NCBI GenBank assembly: GCA_028583415.1
Contig: CM053276.1
Span: forward strand, 57,620,814-57,684,813
Reading direction: 5' to 3'
Length of the DNA stretch: 64,000 nt
Source of the DNA: Protea cynaroides
Lineage: Eukaryota; Streptophyta; Magnoliopsida; Proteales; Proteaceae
Of the stretch, positions 10,758 to 21,448 are shown piece after piece; within the stretch, counting starts at the first letter, position 1; every line of letters starts with the position of its first letter. The position numbers were made by a program, and so were the translations under genes. A model generated the notes under the pieces. The model did not search any database. It saw only the letters and a program-made list of their open reading frames with translations, and was not told the DNA's origin.

Positions 10758-11260
10758 TCATGGTGCTTCCTTGGTAATTTCAACCACAGATACTAAATAA
10801 CCGACTGCTCCTTTCTCAAGGCACTTCTTAGTCTTTAGCGCCGAGAGTATGAGATTTCATTTTCGGGGAAGTTTCGTTCCTGTAAAACTGAACTCGGCTC
10901 CTTCCTTGTCTTTAAATGTCAGCTTCTTTTTGGCACACAATAGGTTTGCAGAATGCTGAACTAACCAGTCCATTCCTAAGATGACGTCAAAGTCTACCAT
11001 CTCAAGTTGGATCAAGGTCGCATCCAAGGTCTTTTCATCAATAAGAACTGGACATGGTCCATAACCTTTTTCTAACTACACTTCTAATCCCATAGGTGAT
11101 CGTACAAGTAGTTTGTAGTCTAAGGATTTAAGGGGTAGATTTAACTTCTTTCCAAATGTCATAGATATAAAGGAATGAGTAGCTCCTGAATCAAAAAGTA
11201 CTCTGGCGGGAATGTCATTAATAGGTACGATACCTGTTTTGTTCTGGTTTAGTCTACATG
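10758..11260 (-). pseudogene. T2 pol: aspartic protease
   Basis: The retropepsin signature DSGATHSFIS is visible on the minus strand at about 11165-11200, preceded by ARVLF. Downstream are the LNLPLKSLDYKLLV-like strand region, the LVIDEKTLDATLIQLEMVDFD region and DVILGMDW near 10980. The frame is broken by single-base changes (for example near 11075 and 10857). The protease would cut the Gag-Pol polyprotein within the particle. Confidence 0.75.
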
Positions 11261-11359
11261 CTCATACAATGTAATACAACTATCAAAAATGTAAGTCATA
11301 CCTGTAACCACATCAGGCGATGCAGCAACATCCTCGGATGTAACCGTGTAAACTCATCC

Positions 11360-11440
11360 TTGATGTAGCTGCTTCTTGCGCTTAGGACATTCCCTTGCTT
11401 TATGTCCCACTTAGTGGCAGTTAAAACATTTTATACCTTC
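11360..11440 (-). pseudogene. T2 gag: CCHC zinc knuckle
   Basis: The minus strand reads KCFNCH, a stop, then VGHKARECPKR: the C-x2-C-x4-H-x4-C nucleocapsid knuckle with one stop inside. It would bind genomic RNA. It lies between the gag capsid region and the protease, as in other chromoviruses. Confidence 0.8.
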
Positions 11441-12568
11441 CGTAGTTGGCTTCTGTTGCTGTTGAACTATGGGGATAGTCTTGGTCGCAGCGGTAAAGCC
11501 TTGAGCATGGAAGGGTTTGAATGTCTTGTTATTCTATCCGTTATAAGAATTTCCAGCTGGCCTTTTTATACCTCTGTTTTGCATGAAATAACTCTCCTTC
11601 TGGCTCGATTCTATAACTCGAGCAATTTGTGCCGCTTCATTATAGATTTTCTTTTCGTGTCCCAGAACGTGCTCACGGATGCTTCCCCTAAGTCCCATGA
11701 CGAACCTTCGGGTCTTTGTGGTTTCCTCTTGCATACTAGTGGGTGCGAAGAAGAACAGCTCTTCATAACGATGTTGATAAGCATCCACGGTCATCTGTCC
11801 CTGATATAAACTCAGGAACTCTCTTTCCATAGAATCTCTAAAACTTCTTGGAAAGTACTTCTCAAAGAACGACTCCTTATAAATATCCCAAGTCAGTTGG
11901 GCGTGCTTTGTAAGTAAATACACTCTAGTAGACCTCCACCAATGGTGTGCACCTCCTTTCAGCATAAAGGTGGCACACAACACTTTCTCTTCTTCATTTA
12001 ATGTCATCATCATAAAGTTTCTTTCCATTTCGTTGACCCAGTATGCCGGCCATAAAGGATCTACTAGCTTGCCATTAAATTCTCTGGGCTTTAATTTCAT
12101 AAAATGCTCCACCAATCTGGAGTGGTCTAGAGGCTACGGAACATACGCTCCATATATAGGTGGTTGGTATTGATATCCACCTTGAGCTATTTCAGGATTC
12201 GGTACTTGAGCCTGCATGATAGGAGTCTGAGGTGCGTGGGGTACTGTGTTACTTCCCCCAGGTGCTGTGCTTGCCTGTCCAGCTGGCATTGGAGGTGTTT
12301 GTGCAGCTGGAAGTATTATGCCTATGGCCGCTTGGATAGTAGCTTGCGCCTGTTGCATCTGTTGCATCTGTTGGGCCAAGTTCATTACGACAGTGGCCAA
12401 GTCTGTAGGTGGAGCTAGCAGATTGGTAGGATTTGCCTGCCCATTTATGATGGATGGTGCCGTGTTCATGTTCCCCTGTGTTTCTGGGTGTGTCTGGTTG
12501 TCTTCCCCCACAGGTGGTGGTGGTGGGATAGAGTTACGGCTCTGTCTGGTTGCTCTGCGTCCCGCCAT
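11441..12568 (-). pseudogene. T2 gag: matrix/capsid region
   Basis: The start MAGRRATRQSR at 12568 is supported by the matching start in T4 (48757) and a candidate 3' splice site 25 bp upstream. Order: basic N-terminus, Pro-rich PPPPPVGED, Gln-rich QQMQQMQQAQ stretch, then the retrotransposon gag domain (FMKLKPREFNG, WVNEMERNF, LKGGAHHWW, FFEKYFPRSFRD, QGQMTVDAYQ, RFVMGLRGSIREHVL). A stop near 12132 (Gln in relatives, CAG to TAG) splits it, and another follows NSYNG at 11534. Gag forms the particle. Confidence 0.88.
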
Positions 12569-12714
12569 TAATTAATCTGCTAGTAGGATTGCCTGAAATC
12601 ATTGAACACAAGAGACAATCATTAAATACTTCATTCTCATATTTTAAATCCACTAACAAATGCAAATTTCAAATTTTTTAGATCATTCTGTCGAAAATGC
12701 TATGCTTTCACTCC

Positions 12715-12915
12715 AGGGTCGATGGTGGGGGTCGATGGGTATCCGACCCTCAGTATGGGAAATCACCCATTCTTCTCGAGAGCCGGGGGTCGATGGGGGG
12801 TCGGAGTATGTCCGACCCAGGGTGCGACCCCTGGTTCTCTGTCAGGTTCCCGAGAGCCAAGGGTCGATGCGGGGGTCGATGCAGGGGTCGATTGTTTTAA
12901 CCACATTTTCCGACC
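12715..12915 (+). promoter_or_regulatory. T2 internal GGTCG-core motif cluster
   Basis: This cluster sits between the divergently oriented gag (minus) and antisense ORF (plus). It repeats GGGGTCGATG and TCCGACCC about ten times. The flanks (runs of G before GGTCGA, CCC after the complementary CGACC) are the same as in the T2 LTR clusters at 6837-6975 and 7475-7610, and unlike those in T4 or T3. It is the natural place for a bidirectional control region. Confidence 0.6.
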
Positions 12916-13074
12916 CCTGGACAAAAAATCTGATTTTTAAGTCCGATTCAAAGTTCATTTCTCATTCTTTCTTCTCCGCTTCGACTCAACTCGTCCCTCT
13001 GAGTTGCTACAGTGCCCATTCCAATCCGTTGGTAGTTTGCACTCCTTGTTTCGTCGTCTACACCTCCGCTACAG

Positions 13075-13512
13075 GTATTCTTCTACCTTTTCATCTTTTT
13101 AGGTTTCTTAACCTAGGTTTTGGCTCGTTTATCTTGTATTTTCAAATTAAACTTTTTTTAACCGTAAAAATTTGATTTTTATTGGGGGCTTTTGTTATTG
13201 TTGACTCGAGGAATGAAAGCCCTAAAAAATATTTAAGTTTCATCGGTTGGTTATCGAGAAACTCAAAATTTTTACTTTTTACCCTAATTTTGTCGAAATT
13301 TTGAATTTCTTGAAATTTCATACAATTCAATCTAATTAGTTGCAATTTCCAACTGTTTGAATCTCACAAGATAGTTTAGGATCTATATGTCCTCCTGCCC
13401 ACGTGTATGGGTGAAAAGTGAGGTTTTTGTCCAATTTACATCGTTATTACATCAAAATCTCGGGTGTTTCCTCTCTACTAACCCATTATTTGTTTTTCTT
13501 TCTTATCTGCAG
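13075..13512 (+). other. T2 antisense-ORF leader intron
   Basis: Donor ACAG|GTATTC and acceptor TTATCTGCAG|ATA bound a 438-bp T-rich interval. The same donor/acceptor pair flanks intervals of similar length in T4 (442 bp), T3 (417 bp) and T5 (425 bp), always with five bases between the acceptor and the start codon. Cross-copy conservation of both sites makes a 5'-UTR intron likely. Confidence 0.6.
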
Positions 13513-13517
13513 ATACT

Positions 13518-14783
13518 ATAGCTCATACCAAGGTACCCAAAGTTCGCGACCGTCTTCGCTTCCATTCCAACAAAGCCGAGACATATTATGCCCACTACAC
13601 TCGCAAGAAGGTAGAGGGAGGCCGCAAAGTGAACTTGGCTGAGTTAGCCTTGTTCAATGTGGAGAGAGCCTTTGGTGATATGGGATGGCTCCCTGTCATC
13701 ACTTATGATGCGTGTACCTGTCCTGACTTGGTATGCCAGTTCTACTATAATCTCCAAGTGGTGGGAGATTACAATGATGTGGAGAGGGGTGATGAGCTTC
13801 GCATCACGACCTACGTCAAGGGAGTTGACGTCTCATTTGATTATCGGCAGCTGGTCGACTTACTGAGCATTTCCTATGCTGGCCCCATGGTGTTCTATGC
13901 TCCTGGAGAGCCCCAGTTCTTCTCCCTAAAGATGAGGGCTGAGATCGATAGTCAGCTCATCCGACCTGATCGCTGGCAGATGAGAGCGAGTTATCTACAT
14001 TCAGATCCACGGGTATATTGCAAGATCATTCAGCATAACCTGATACCACAGAGTGGTCATTACGTGAGGATCTCCCAGCTAACCCAGTACCTATTATACT
14101 GCATCTGCACTAGGCATCCCGTCTGCCTTCCATACATCATCATGCGTACCATGATCAGTGCCACGTTGCCCAGTCACACCAGCAACCTTCCTTACGGACG
14201 CATGATCACTACCTTCCTTACCTGCCTGGGGGTTGACTTATTGGATGAGAAGATTCAAGAGAAATCCTTCTCATCGCCTCTGGATTGGGAGGCTATTTGC
14301 AAGATGGGCATGCGGGATGCCCAGGTCAGTGATGAGGAGAGGAACACGATGGTGCACCCTCGCACTCGAGTGGAGATGGCTGATGCTGAGGCTGAAGCAG
14401 AAGCCATTGGAGCAGGGGTTCATGGGGATGATGATGATCGGTTGTACATGGATGTAGATGTCATACCCCCTCCATCACCTACTCATGCTACTGGAGCTGG
14501 TCCGTCTTCTTCAGCTGGTCCTTCGCACGCGGCTGGTCCATCTTATACTCCATCTGATGACATGATGAGGATATTACATGAGATACGAGAGGCTCAGCGT
14601 ATGTCTGACCTGAGGATGGGAGAGCTTATAGAGGCTCAGCGTATGGCTGACCAGCTGGTGGCTGATCTCACAGCTAGTCTCCAGACGAGCCAAACTCACA
14701 TAGCCTGATTGACCAGGGTCTACGCTGAGGACTATGATAGAGACCATGAGGCACCACCTCCCCCAGCACCTCCAGCTTCTTGA
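13518..14783 (+). CDS. T2 antisense ORF: 'putative plant transposon protein'-like
   Basis: This is the best-preserved copy of a protein encoded opposite to gag-pol between gag and the 5' LTR. The frame is open for 396 codons from 13518, stops at 14706-14708 where other copies have Trp (TGG to TGA), and could run to 14783. The expected ATG at 13518 is ATA, so the start is lost; the next usable start is doubtful. Order: basic N-terminus (about 1-40), a conserved globular part (about 40-270; GDMGWLPVI, CPDLVCQFYYNL, LLSIS, KIIQHNLIPQSGHY, LPYGRMITTFL), an acidic DDDD run, a Pro/Ser/Gly linker, and an amphipathic tail with two similar EAQRM-x-D segments, probably a coiled coil. From memory it resembles the plant domain annotated 'putative plant transposon protein' (I believe Pfam PF20167). 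No known DNA-binding motif is visible. Its role is unknown. Confidence 0.65.
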
Positions 14784-14852
14784 TGTACTTCTTTTATTTT
14801 ATTTTTTGTACTTCAGAGTAACTGTCAGGACTGTGGACTGTACTCTGCTTTG

Positions 14853-14960
<108 letters not shown>

Positions 14961-15145
14961 TGTTCTTCCTTTTTGGTTGTATATATCTTTGTTTCCCATT
15001 TAATAGATGCATTATTCTCTTTCAGTTTAGTCTCAAACAACATAGGTTCTTATGGTGTGTTATTATTATGTCTTTTATATTTTTATCCTATCTCAGTTCA
15101 CGACCTTTTGTGGAAGTATATGGTTTCATAGATAAAGCCTGAGAT

Positions 15146-15157
15146 GCTCTGATACCA
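15146..15157 (-). other. T2 primer-binding site (initiator Met-tRNA)
   Basis: The minus strand reads TGGTATCAGAGC, the classical plant complement of the 3' end of initiator methionine tRNA, three bases inside the 5' LTR. Its position proves that 15161-17432 is the 5' LTR and that the element reads leftward. Confidence 0.93.
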
Positions 15158-15436
15158 ACTTGTCACACCCCAATTCTGCACCATTCATAATGGTGTGATG
15201 AACCGCTATAAACTAACAGTTCAACCAGGATCTCTAGTAGGCGATATCCATTAGAAATAAAACCACCCACATCCACAACCATAATCAGAATAAATAAACA
15301 ATAGCGGAAGACATAGTAAATGAACTGAGAATTTTAAATGTAATAACTGTAATTAAAATATCAAATTATTGTTGTATCAACTGAGACATAACTAAATAAA
15401 ATATCAATTACATCTTGTATAATTTCAAATAAAATC

Positions 15437-15640
15437 CTAATGGAACACGCATGAATTGCACTCGCATGAGGGGTCATGCGCATCCTCTAAGTCTTCAGCT
15501 CCCATTGCAGCAACACGCTCATACACCGGATCATCCATATAATCTGCAACTGTGGTATCTGCATCATCAGCTAAAAATATTCGACGTCGATAGGGTGAGC
15601 ACACATCATTGCTCAGTGAGCAAACAAAACAATGCAACAA
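15437..15640 (-). CDS. LTR-internal short ORF, T2 5' LTR copy
   Basis: This is an intact copy of the conserved LTR frame: FVCSLSNDVCSP, RRRIFLADD, DYMDDPVY, RVAAMGAEDLED, PSCECNSCVFH and stop. It aligns codon for codon with the T3 5' LTR copy (57806-58009) without gaps across the last 60 codons, with many third-position differences. It is unlike any domain I know. A spliced N-terminus is possible because no clear AUG begins the conserved part. Confidence 0.42.
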   Translation of the reverse strand: MLHCFVCSLSNDVCSPYRRRIFLADDADTTVADYMDDPVYERVAAMGAEDLEDAHDPSCECNSCVFH

Positions 15641-17049
15641 ACATATGCATGCATTCCATTCATGTCTTTAGTCTGGTAAATAAGTTTGCAATGTGCTATA
15701 GAAAGGGTTGGAGGTCAAAGGTTCACGCTTATTGACCCCTCCTCTATACACGAGTGTGTGAAGCCGCCCAAAGGTTTACGTTTATTGTCGTCCCACATGC
15801 ACCCACTACGAACATTCTACAACAAAGGTTAACGCTTATTGTTGTACAGTGCCATACCAACACGTAAGCCCCTGCTGGCGAGGGCTTGCAAACTAGCTCG
15901 CAACTAACCAATCCTAATGCCAAACATTGTATCCAAGGCCTCACCCCAGCATCCCTCAATACGTCCATAGAGATAGAGCTAGGGTCTGGTGATCAGGATG
16001 AACCACAGTGTCACATCCCCCCTGATACCCTATGACGTATTAGTTCCGCTAAGTTAATGGCGATACGACGATGTTAGTGGAAAAGACTTGAGTTAGAGAT
16101 AGAGCTAGAGTGCTGAGGCCCCGCCTATGACACCTCCCCCTGATACTCGCTCGCATCAAGCACACCAACCACACACATACATCCACATGCCTATTCCTAT
16201 TATCATCATCATCATCATTATCATGAACAATAAATAAATATGCATGAACAGTAATAATAAAAATATTGGATGATATGTTGAATGCACATAACAATCATAC
16301 ACGCATAAAATCATTCATGGCATTGGACTCAAGAATAAAGACAGTTTATTATTAACCAATTAGTTTAGGTCTTGTTCCCTCACCTTTACTTGATTGTAGA
16401 TCCTCTTTCAAGCTTTAAGAATCAACTATATATCGATATTATATCACTAGAAGACCTAACCAAATCAATAGAATTTAATAAGAATTAATTTTGATTTTTA
16501 AAAGCATGTTGTTAACTAGGGGTCGATGCTAGGGTCGGAGGTTTGATCGACCCTGGGTGCGACCACCCCTATTCTAGACTTTCCAAACACTGGGGGTCGA
16601 TGATCAGGGTCTGGTAGGGTCGATTGGCCATCGACCCCCCGTGCGACCCCCTGTGGGTTTTGTCAATTTTTCATCCTACTGTCCATTCTTCGTGTTTGGG
16701 GTCCTATGGCTTGCTTCTACAATCCATTCCACAGATGTTCTATGGCCTAGAACCGTAGTTCATTCACCTAGATAGCTTTCATGACTTCCCCCATGTTTTT
16801 CCATGAAAACCTAACCATGAGTGGATGATTTGGATTTCTCCTAGATCATTCCCTCTTCTCTAGCTATTCTAAGGTCTGTAGAATTTCATGGAGATAGTAT
16901 CCATACCTGAGAATTAGGCTTGTTTCTCTGAAGCCTTCTCCTTGATCTTCTTCTTCACTTTCCTTCTCTTCTCTTTCTCTTCTCCTTCTCTTCTCTTTCT
17001 CTCAATCCAATTAGGGTTCTAAAAGGAGTAATAGAGGCTTAGGGATGTC

Positions 17050-17059
17050 CTATTTATAG
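17050..17059 (-). promoter_or_regulatory. T2 5' LTR TATA box
   Basis: Minus strand CTATAAATAG lies about 375 bp into the LTR, followed by the purine-rich leader. It is the likely promoter of T2 genomic RNA. Confidence 0.65.
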
Positions 17060-17432
17060 AGTAGAAACTCCCAAAATACATCCCATTGAGATTAGGAAGG
17101 AATCCCATTGAAATTATGAAGGTTTTCTAATTTTCGGTTCGTGCTGTTTTTACCGATTACCGGGGGTCGATAGGGGGTCGGAGATCCCGTTGACCCCTGG
17201 TTCTTATAATGTCCGACCCCTGGTATAAAACTGGGGGTCTGACTTTTATATTGGGGGGGGTCCGACCCTCCCATGCTGGTTATGCGACCCTCCCCCTATT
17301 TTTAGTGTTTTTGGGTCAGTTTAATACCTGGGATCGTGATCTACTTCACGCACTTGATCCGTTTGGTTCGACCATGATGGGTGGACCTGGTTCAAGGAGG
17401 TAAGACCGAGTTAGTTTGATACGGGTCTTATA

Positions 17433-17442
17433 GGGTGTGACA
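17433..17442 (+). repeat. Last 10 bp of the T1 3' LTR, with T2 target duplication
   Basis: GGGTGTGACA is the conserved LTR terminus of this family. The first five bases (GGGTG) duplicate GGGTT at 5474-5478. They show that T2 landed between the penultimate and last few bases of the T1 LTR. Confidence 0.9.
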
Positions 17443-19171
17443 ACCCCAACCTAAAGGAAGCCAGCTATCTATGGCTGAAAACATGAATAATACTCCTGCT
17501 GTGCCAACTGGTACATCTTTTACCGCCAGTGCCATATCTTAAGTTTTGCATATGCATCTTGATTTGAAATTGTGCTTGGATAGTTAATGTACTATAATTA
17601 TTGGAGATAGGAAATTTAAAATCCAGGACTTTTGGACTTAGATATAAAACCCCATGATATATCTTCTAAGGAATCAATTGAAAAGTTGAAAACTTGAAAA
17701 CTTGACCAAGAATCTTGAAATCCTAATATGAAAGGTGAGAGCATTTGGAAGTTATATTGATGAACACCAAACAGAACAAAATTTAGAAAGCAGTTATTAA
17801 GGTAGATTGAGTTATTGTAATCAACTAATTATATGATACTGATGTGGATAAGTTAAGGAATAACAGGATTGTACTGAATGATGATAAACATCAAAAATAT
17901 TAGTGGACACAAACCGAGGTAAAGTCTATAGAGACATTACCCAATTACTAGTAAGAACTTATTTTATTGAGAATTAACGTGAGGATGCAAAGTCTATAGG
18001 AATATTGTCATTACGACCCCAACAATAGTAAATATTGTGGGGATTGAGTAAATCTTAAGTAAATTGGATTAGTTGATCAGTTACCCTGAATAGAGATATT
18101 GAATGCCATGTCGACCTCCCCTAGGACCTTCATTCATATTAAGAAATTCCTACAGGATAAAACCTGTAATGGAAAAAGAATCAATTAATGGCTTAGGGTA
18201 TGAATTATAGAGGAATTACCTTTTGCCCGGATCGGTGATATAGTAAATTTCTTACATGGAACTATCATATACTCGAAGATAAGAATTATTAATGTGACCG
18301 GTGAGAATTTAATAGGAGAAGTTAGTATCGAGAGCTCTGATCTAGGTGAGATATCAATGACATTGATCAAGATTAATTCAACTTTAATGGTATTGAGCGT
18401 TAATAAATCTCTACACCTCAAGGAAAGAATATGAGTAATAGAAGGTGATGAAATATATACTCTATATTGAAGGATACTTGTACCATAGCATCATAACCAA
18501 AAGAGATAGAATTGAAAATTGATATGAATCCAAAATCTATGAATACTAATGTAAATAATCTGAACATCAATGTTAATGACTTGGAAAGTGGATATAGATA
18601 ATATAAAGGAATGATGTGTCCCAACAAAGGTTGATTAATGTACACGACTTGTGAAAATATAAAGTGATAATAGAGAACAAGGTGTACGACCTTGTTACAT
18701 TAAATAGAGGTTAGTGAAAGAAAATGTTGAAGGGATGATTTTAAAAACTTAAGAGAATTGAAAGAGTTGATGGAAACTAAGAGTGTTGACTTCATTACTC
18801 TTCGACAAAGTTGATATCATAAAATGATTTCCTTTCGATGAAGAAAAAGGAAGTTAAACAATTGTAAAATACATAATGTTGAACTTAAGAAGTGTTGAAT
18901 GGGCATAACTTTTCTACTGGACAGCTATTTCATGGAATGCCCTAGTAATTACGCCGTGTTCGACAGGTGATGTGAGGAAATACATCAAGGACCCTACATA
19001 GACCACCTAACTGCCCTAGCCTAGGCAGGATCGTTATATACGGTGGAACCATCGACTATTGTGGACAAATCGTCCAACCCTAGGTAGGTTTGTTTTGAAC
19101 AGTGGATCCTTCGACTATTGTATGACAAAAAGTTAAGGGACTCATGTTTCAGTATCTCTTGAAACTTGAGC
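17443..19171. other. AT-rich interval without a recognisable gene
   Basis: No open frame here has recognisable protein similarity. A short coding-like stretch at 17445-17560 reads out with several stops and may be an old gag remnant, but I cannot assign it. Near 19015-19120 two imperfect copies of about 45 bp (CCTAGGCAGG... and CCTAGGTAGG..., both ending ATCGACTATTGT- or TTCGACTATTGT-like) lie about 60 bp apart. It is the original flank of T1 and probably decayed repeat DNA. Confidence 0.5.
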
Positions 19172-21306
19172 TGTCACACCTTATTTCTGGTCAAACTAGA
19201 AGTGTGAATAAACCGTAACTACACCAGCGGTTCAAGCCAGGATCACATAGGACTGTGCCAATAATCAAACCATACTTATCTACATCATAATCAGAGATAA
19301 TAAATAATATGCAAAAGTCTATATTAATGAACTAAGTTTCTAGTATGATAATAAATATTAAACAAATTATCTTCAAGTAACCAAAACATAAATAAATATC
19401 AGATTACATCCCATAACTCAAAATACAAAATTAAGCCTAAGCATAGACACAATGGAAACATTCGCATGATGAATCAGGCTCGTCTTCCATCGCTTGCACA
19501 TCCATAGAGCCCAGTGTCCATACGATGGCGCAATGACATAGTCTTCAATAGTTGTACTTGCATCATCAACTAAAATAAATACGATATCGTGGGGTGCGCT
19601 TACAACTTAGTTCAGTGAGTAAACAAAATAATGCAACAAACATATGCATGATATCAAATTCATATCTCTAGTCTGGTATAAGTTTGTAATGTGCTATGGT
19701 AAGGATAGGCAGCCACCACACCTCTATGCACAAGAGTGTAAATACCCCTAATGGATCACACACCGTTGTCATCCCACATCACTTACTACATAATAGAGAT
19801 AGAGCTAGAGCCTAATGGATTACACATTGCCAGCACTCTCCCTGATACTCTACCCCATACCAGTACGTATGTCCCTACTGGTTAGGGCTTGCAAACTGGG
19901 TTTATGACTAACCAATCCTAAATGTCATCAGATTTATACCCAAGGTCTTACCCCTAGCATCCCTCAATATAACACATAGATAGAGCTAGGGTCCACTAAC
20001 ATAGCTTACAGTGACATACCGCAATCACCCCCTGATGCCCTATGACGTACTAGTTTCGCTAAAGTAATGGCAATACGACGATGTCAGTGTGGTGGATGGT
20101 TTGATGCTACAACCTCTCCGCATTCAACACACCATAATAAAATAGAAGTAAAATATGCATGAGTAGTAAATAAAAATATTGGATGACATGTTATATGCAT
20201 AAAACATTAATAGCGCATGGTAATAAACAATAAACGAAAACATAAGGGGTAGCTTATTATTAACCAATTAGTTTAGGTCTTGTTCCCTTACCTATAGATG
20301 ATGTTTGCTGCTTTTCCCAAGTCTTAGAAATTATCTTGGATTAGTTGGAAACCTAAACAATTAACAAATTCCAATTATGGTTCCAATTCATCAAGTTACA
20401 GTGTACTGTTTTATTATCCGGTCTCTAATTTAAACCTGTCGAACATTGTCTGATCGAGTCATCGGTCTTGCATTGGCCGACCGATGAGCCATCCGGACAA
20501 CCCTGTCAGACTTCCCGAGAGTAACCGATCACTTGTCCGGTATGGCATCTGGTCAACCTATTAATAGGGATCAGACAATCCCTGAGTCATATTCTAGATT
20601 GTCTTTCAATTCTATTCGTCTCTGAGTCGATCCTTTGGCTCAGTAATGGGATCCATCCTAGAGTCATTATATGGTAATTATTCATTAGTTTTAACCACTT
20701 CATACCCTCTTAACATCTATAATCCATTGTAGGTGTAGAATTGAGAGATTCATACGAGGAATTATAATGGAATCACAGTGTTGGTGTTGATCTACCAATA
20801 CAATTATTATAGATCTCCACCCTAGGCATACTAACATTCTACAGAGATGAAGGAGCATAGACTTACCATTGATTCCTCACTTCTGAGGTAGAAAACCGAT
20901 AGCAGCTCCTCTCTATTGGGATTTCTTTCTCTCTATGCTTTCTTCTCCTTCTTTTCCTCTCTTTCCTTCAATTCTAGGGTTGAGATTGATCAAAAGAGTG
21001 AGAGAAGGTAGAGGGACATCCTCTAAATAGAGAGAAAGTCTCCATATAGAGTCTTCTCTCAATTAAGATTGTGATCTCCTCAAATTAAAAAACTTTCCTA
21101 GATAGATTCTCAGCTTGACCGATTGACTGATCGATCGCCCAACACGAGGACCAGACAACCTAATTTTACCAACTGAACAACCTACGAAGTTAAGGTTTAT
21201 ACTTGGCACCTTAGTTCTTTCATCTAATTGGTTCGCTTAAGCCAGTTATGATGGGAAGACCTAGCATGATACGGTTAGACCTGGTTAGTAGAGTGCAGGT
21301 CTTACA
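19172..21306 (-). repeat. S1: divergent solo LTR of the same superfamily
   Basis: It begins TGTCACACC and ends GGTCTTACA, the inverted form of TGTAAGACC...GGTGTGACA. It contains the family landmarks: a T/A-box region near 21020, the pyrimidine-rich stretch (purine leader of the minus strand) near 20935-20980, and the conserved mid-LTR block. No PBS or PPT adjoins it, so it is a solo LTR. The flanking 5-mers TGAGC and TTAGC match at four of five bases. It is more diverged than all other copies and lacks clear GGTCG arrays, having GACCGAT/TCCGG-type words instead. Confidence 0.75.
19440..19600 (-). pseudogene. LTR-internal short ORF remnant in S1
   Basis: Despite the high divergence of S1, one minus frame still reads ILVDDASTTIEDYV, then YGH, MDVQAMEDEPDSSCEC and CV, matching the T1/T2/T3 LTR ORF. 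A one-base frame change occurs near the middle (before MDVQ), and the upstream RRR segment is altered. Survival of the acidic part and the Cys-x-Cys ending in so divergent a copy is the strongest argument that this region was coding. Confidence 0.4.
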
Positions 21307-21448
21307 TTAGCCCAGTGAAAAGGGACCGTAAGGTCAAAGGATTTAAACAGAAAAGAAGATGGATGATATATATAAGTAATACCCTGATAGTCAAGGGCAT
21401 AGCTATGCCTAAATTTCAAGGATGAGATTTTGAAAGGGGGGTGGAGTT
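21307..21448 (+). mobile_element. U1: 3' tip of a plus-strand gypsy element with PPT
   Basis: The stretch ends AAATTTCAAGGATGAGATTT, then GAAAGGGGGGTGGAGT, then TATAAGACCCA. The first part matches the end of chromovirus pol in T1 (AAATTTCGAGGATGAAATTT), the second is a polypurine tract and the third an LTR start (TG changed to TA). The upstream coding part is not recognisable. S1 lies directly to its left. Confidence 0.65.

Larger units (their letters stand above)
15161..17432 (-). repeat. T2 5' LTR
   Basis: This 2.27-kb LTR matches 5479-7747 along its whole length. On the minus strand it starts TATAAGACCC (terminal TG changed to TA) and ends GGGTGTGACA beside the PBS. It has a TATA box at 17050-17059, a candidate splice donor at 16906/16907, motif clusters at about 16515-16655 and 17160-17295 (GGGGTCGA type), and the short LTR ORF at 15437-15640. 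Confidence 0.92.

Noticed and set aside
11402..12575. Plus-strand ORFs of 84-135 codons
   Set aside because: They are shadows of T2 gag on the minus strand and have no conserved counterpart in T4 or T3.
15146..15157. tRNA fragment
   Set aside because: It is a 12-base primer-binding site adjoining an LTR, not a tRNA gene; no cloverleaf can be drawn around it.
18185..18645. Two minus-strand ORFs of 75-78 codons
   Set aside because: Hydrophobic, AT-driven frames in decayed intergenic DNA, with no domain or conserved copy.
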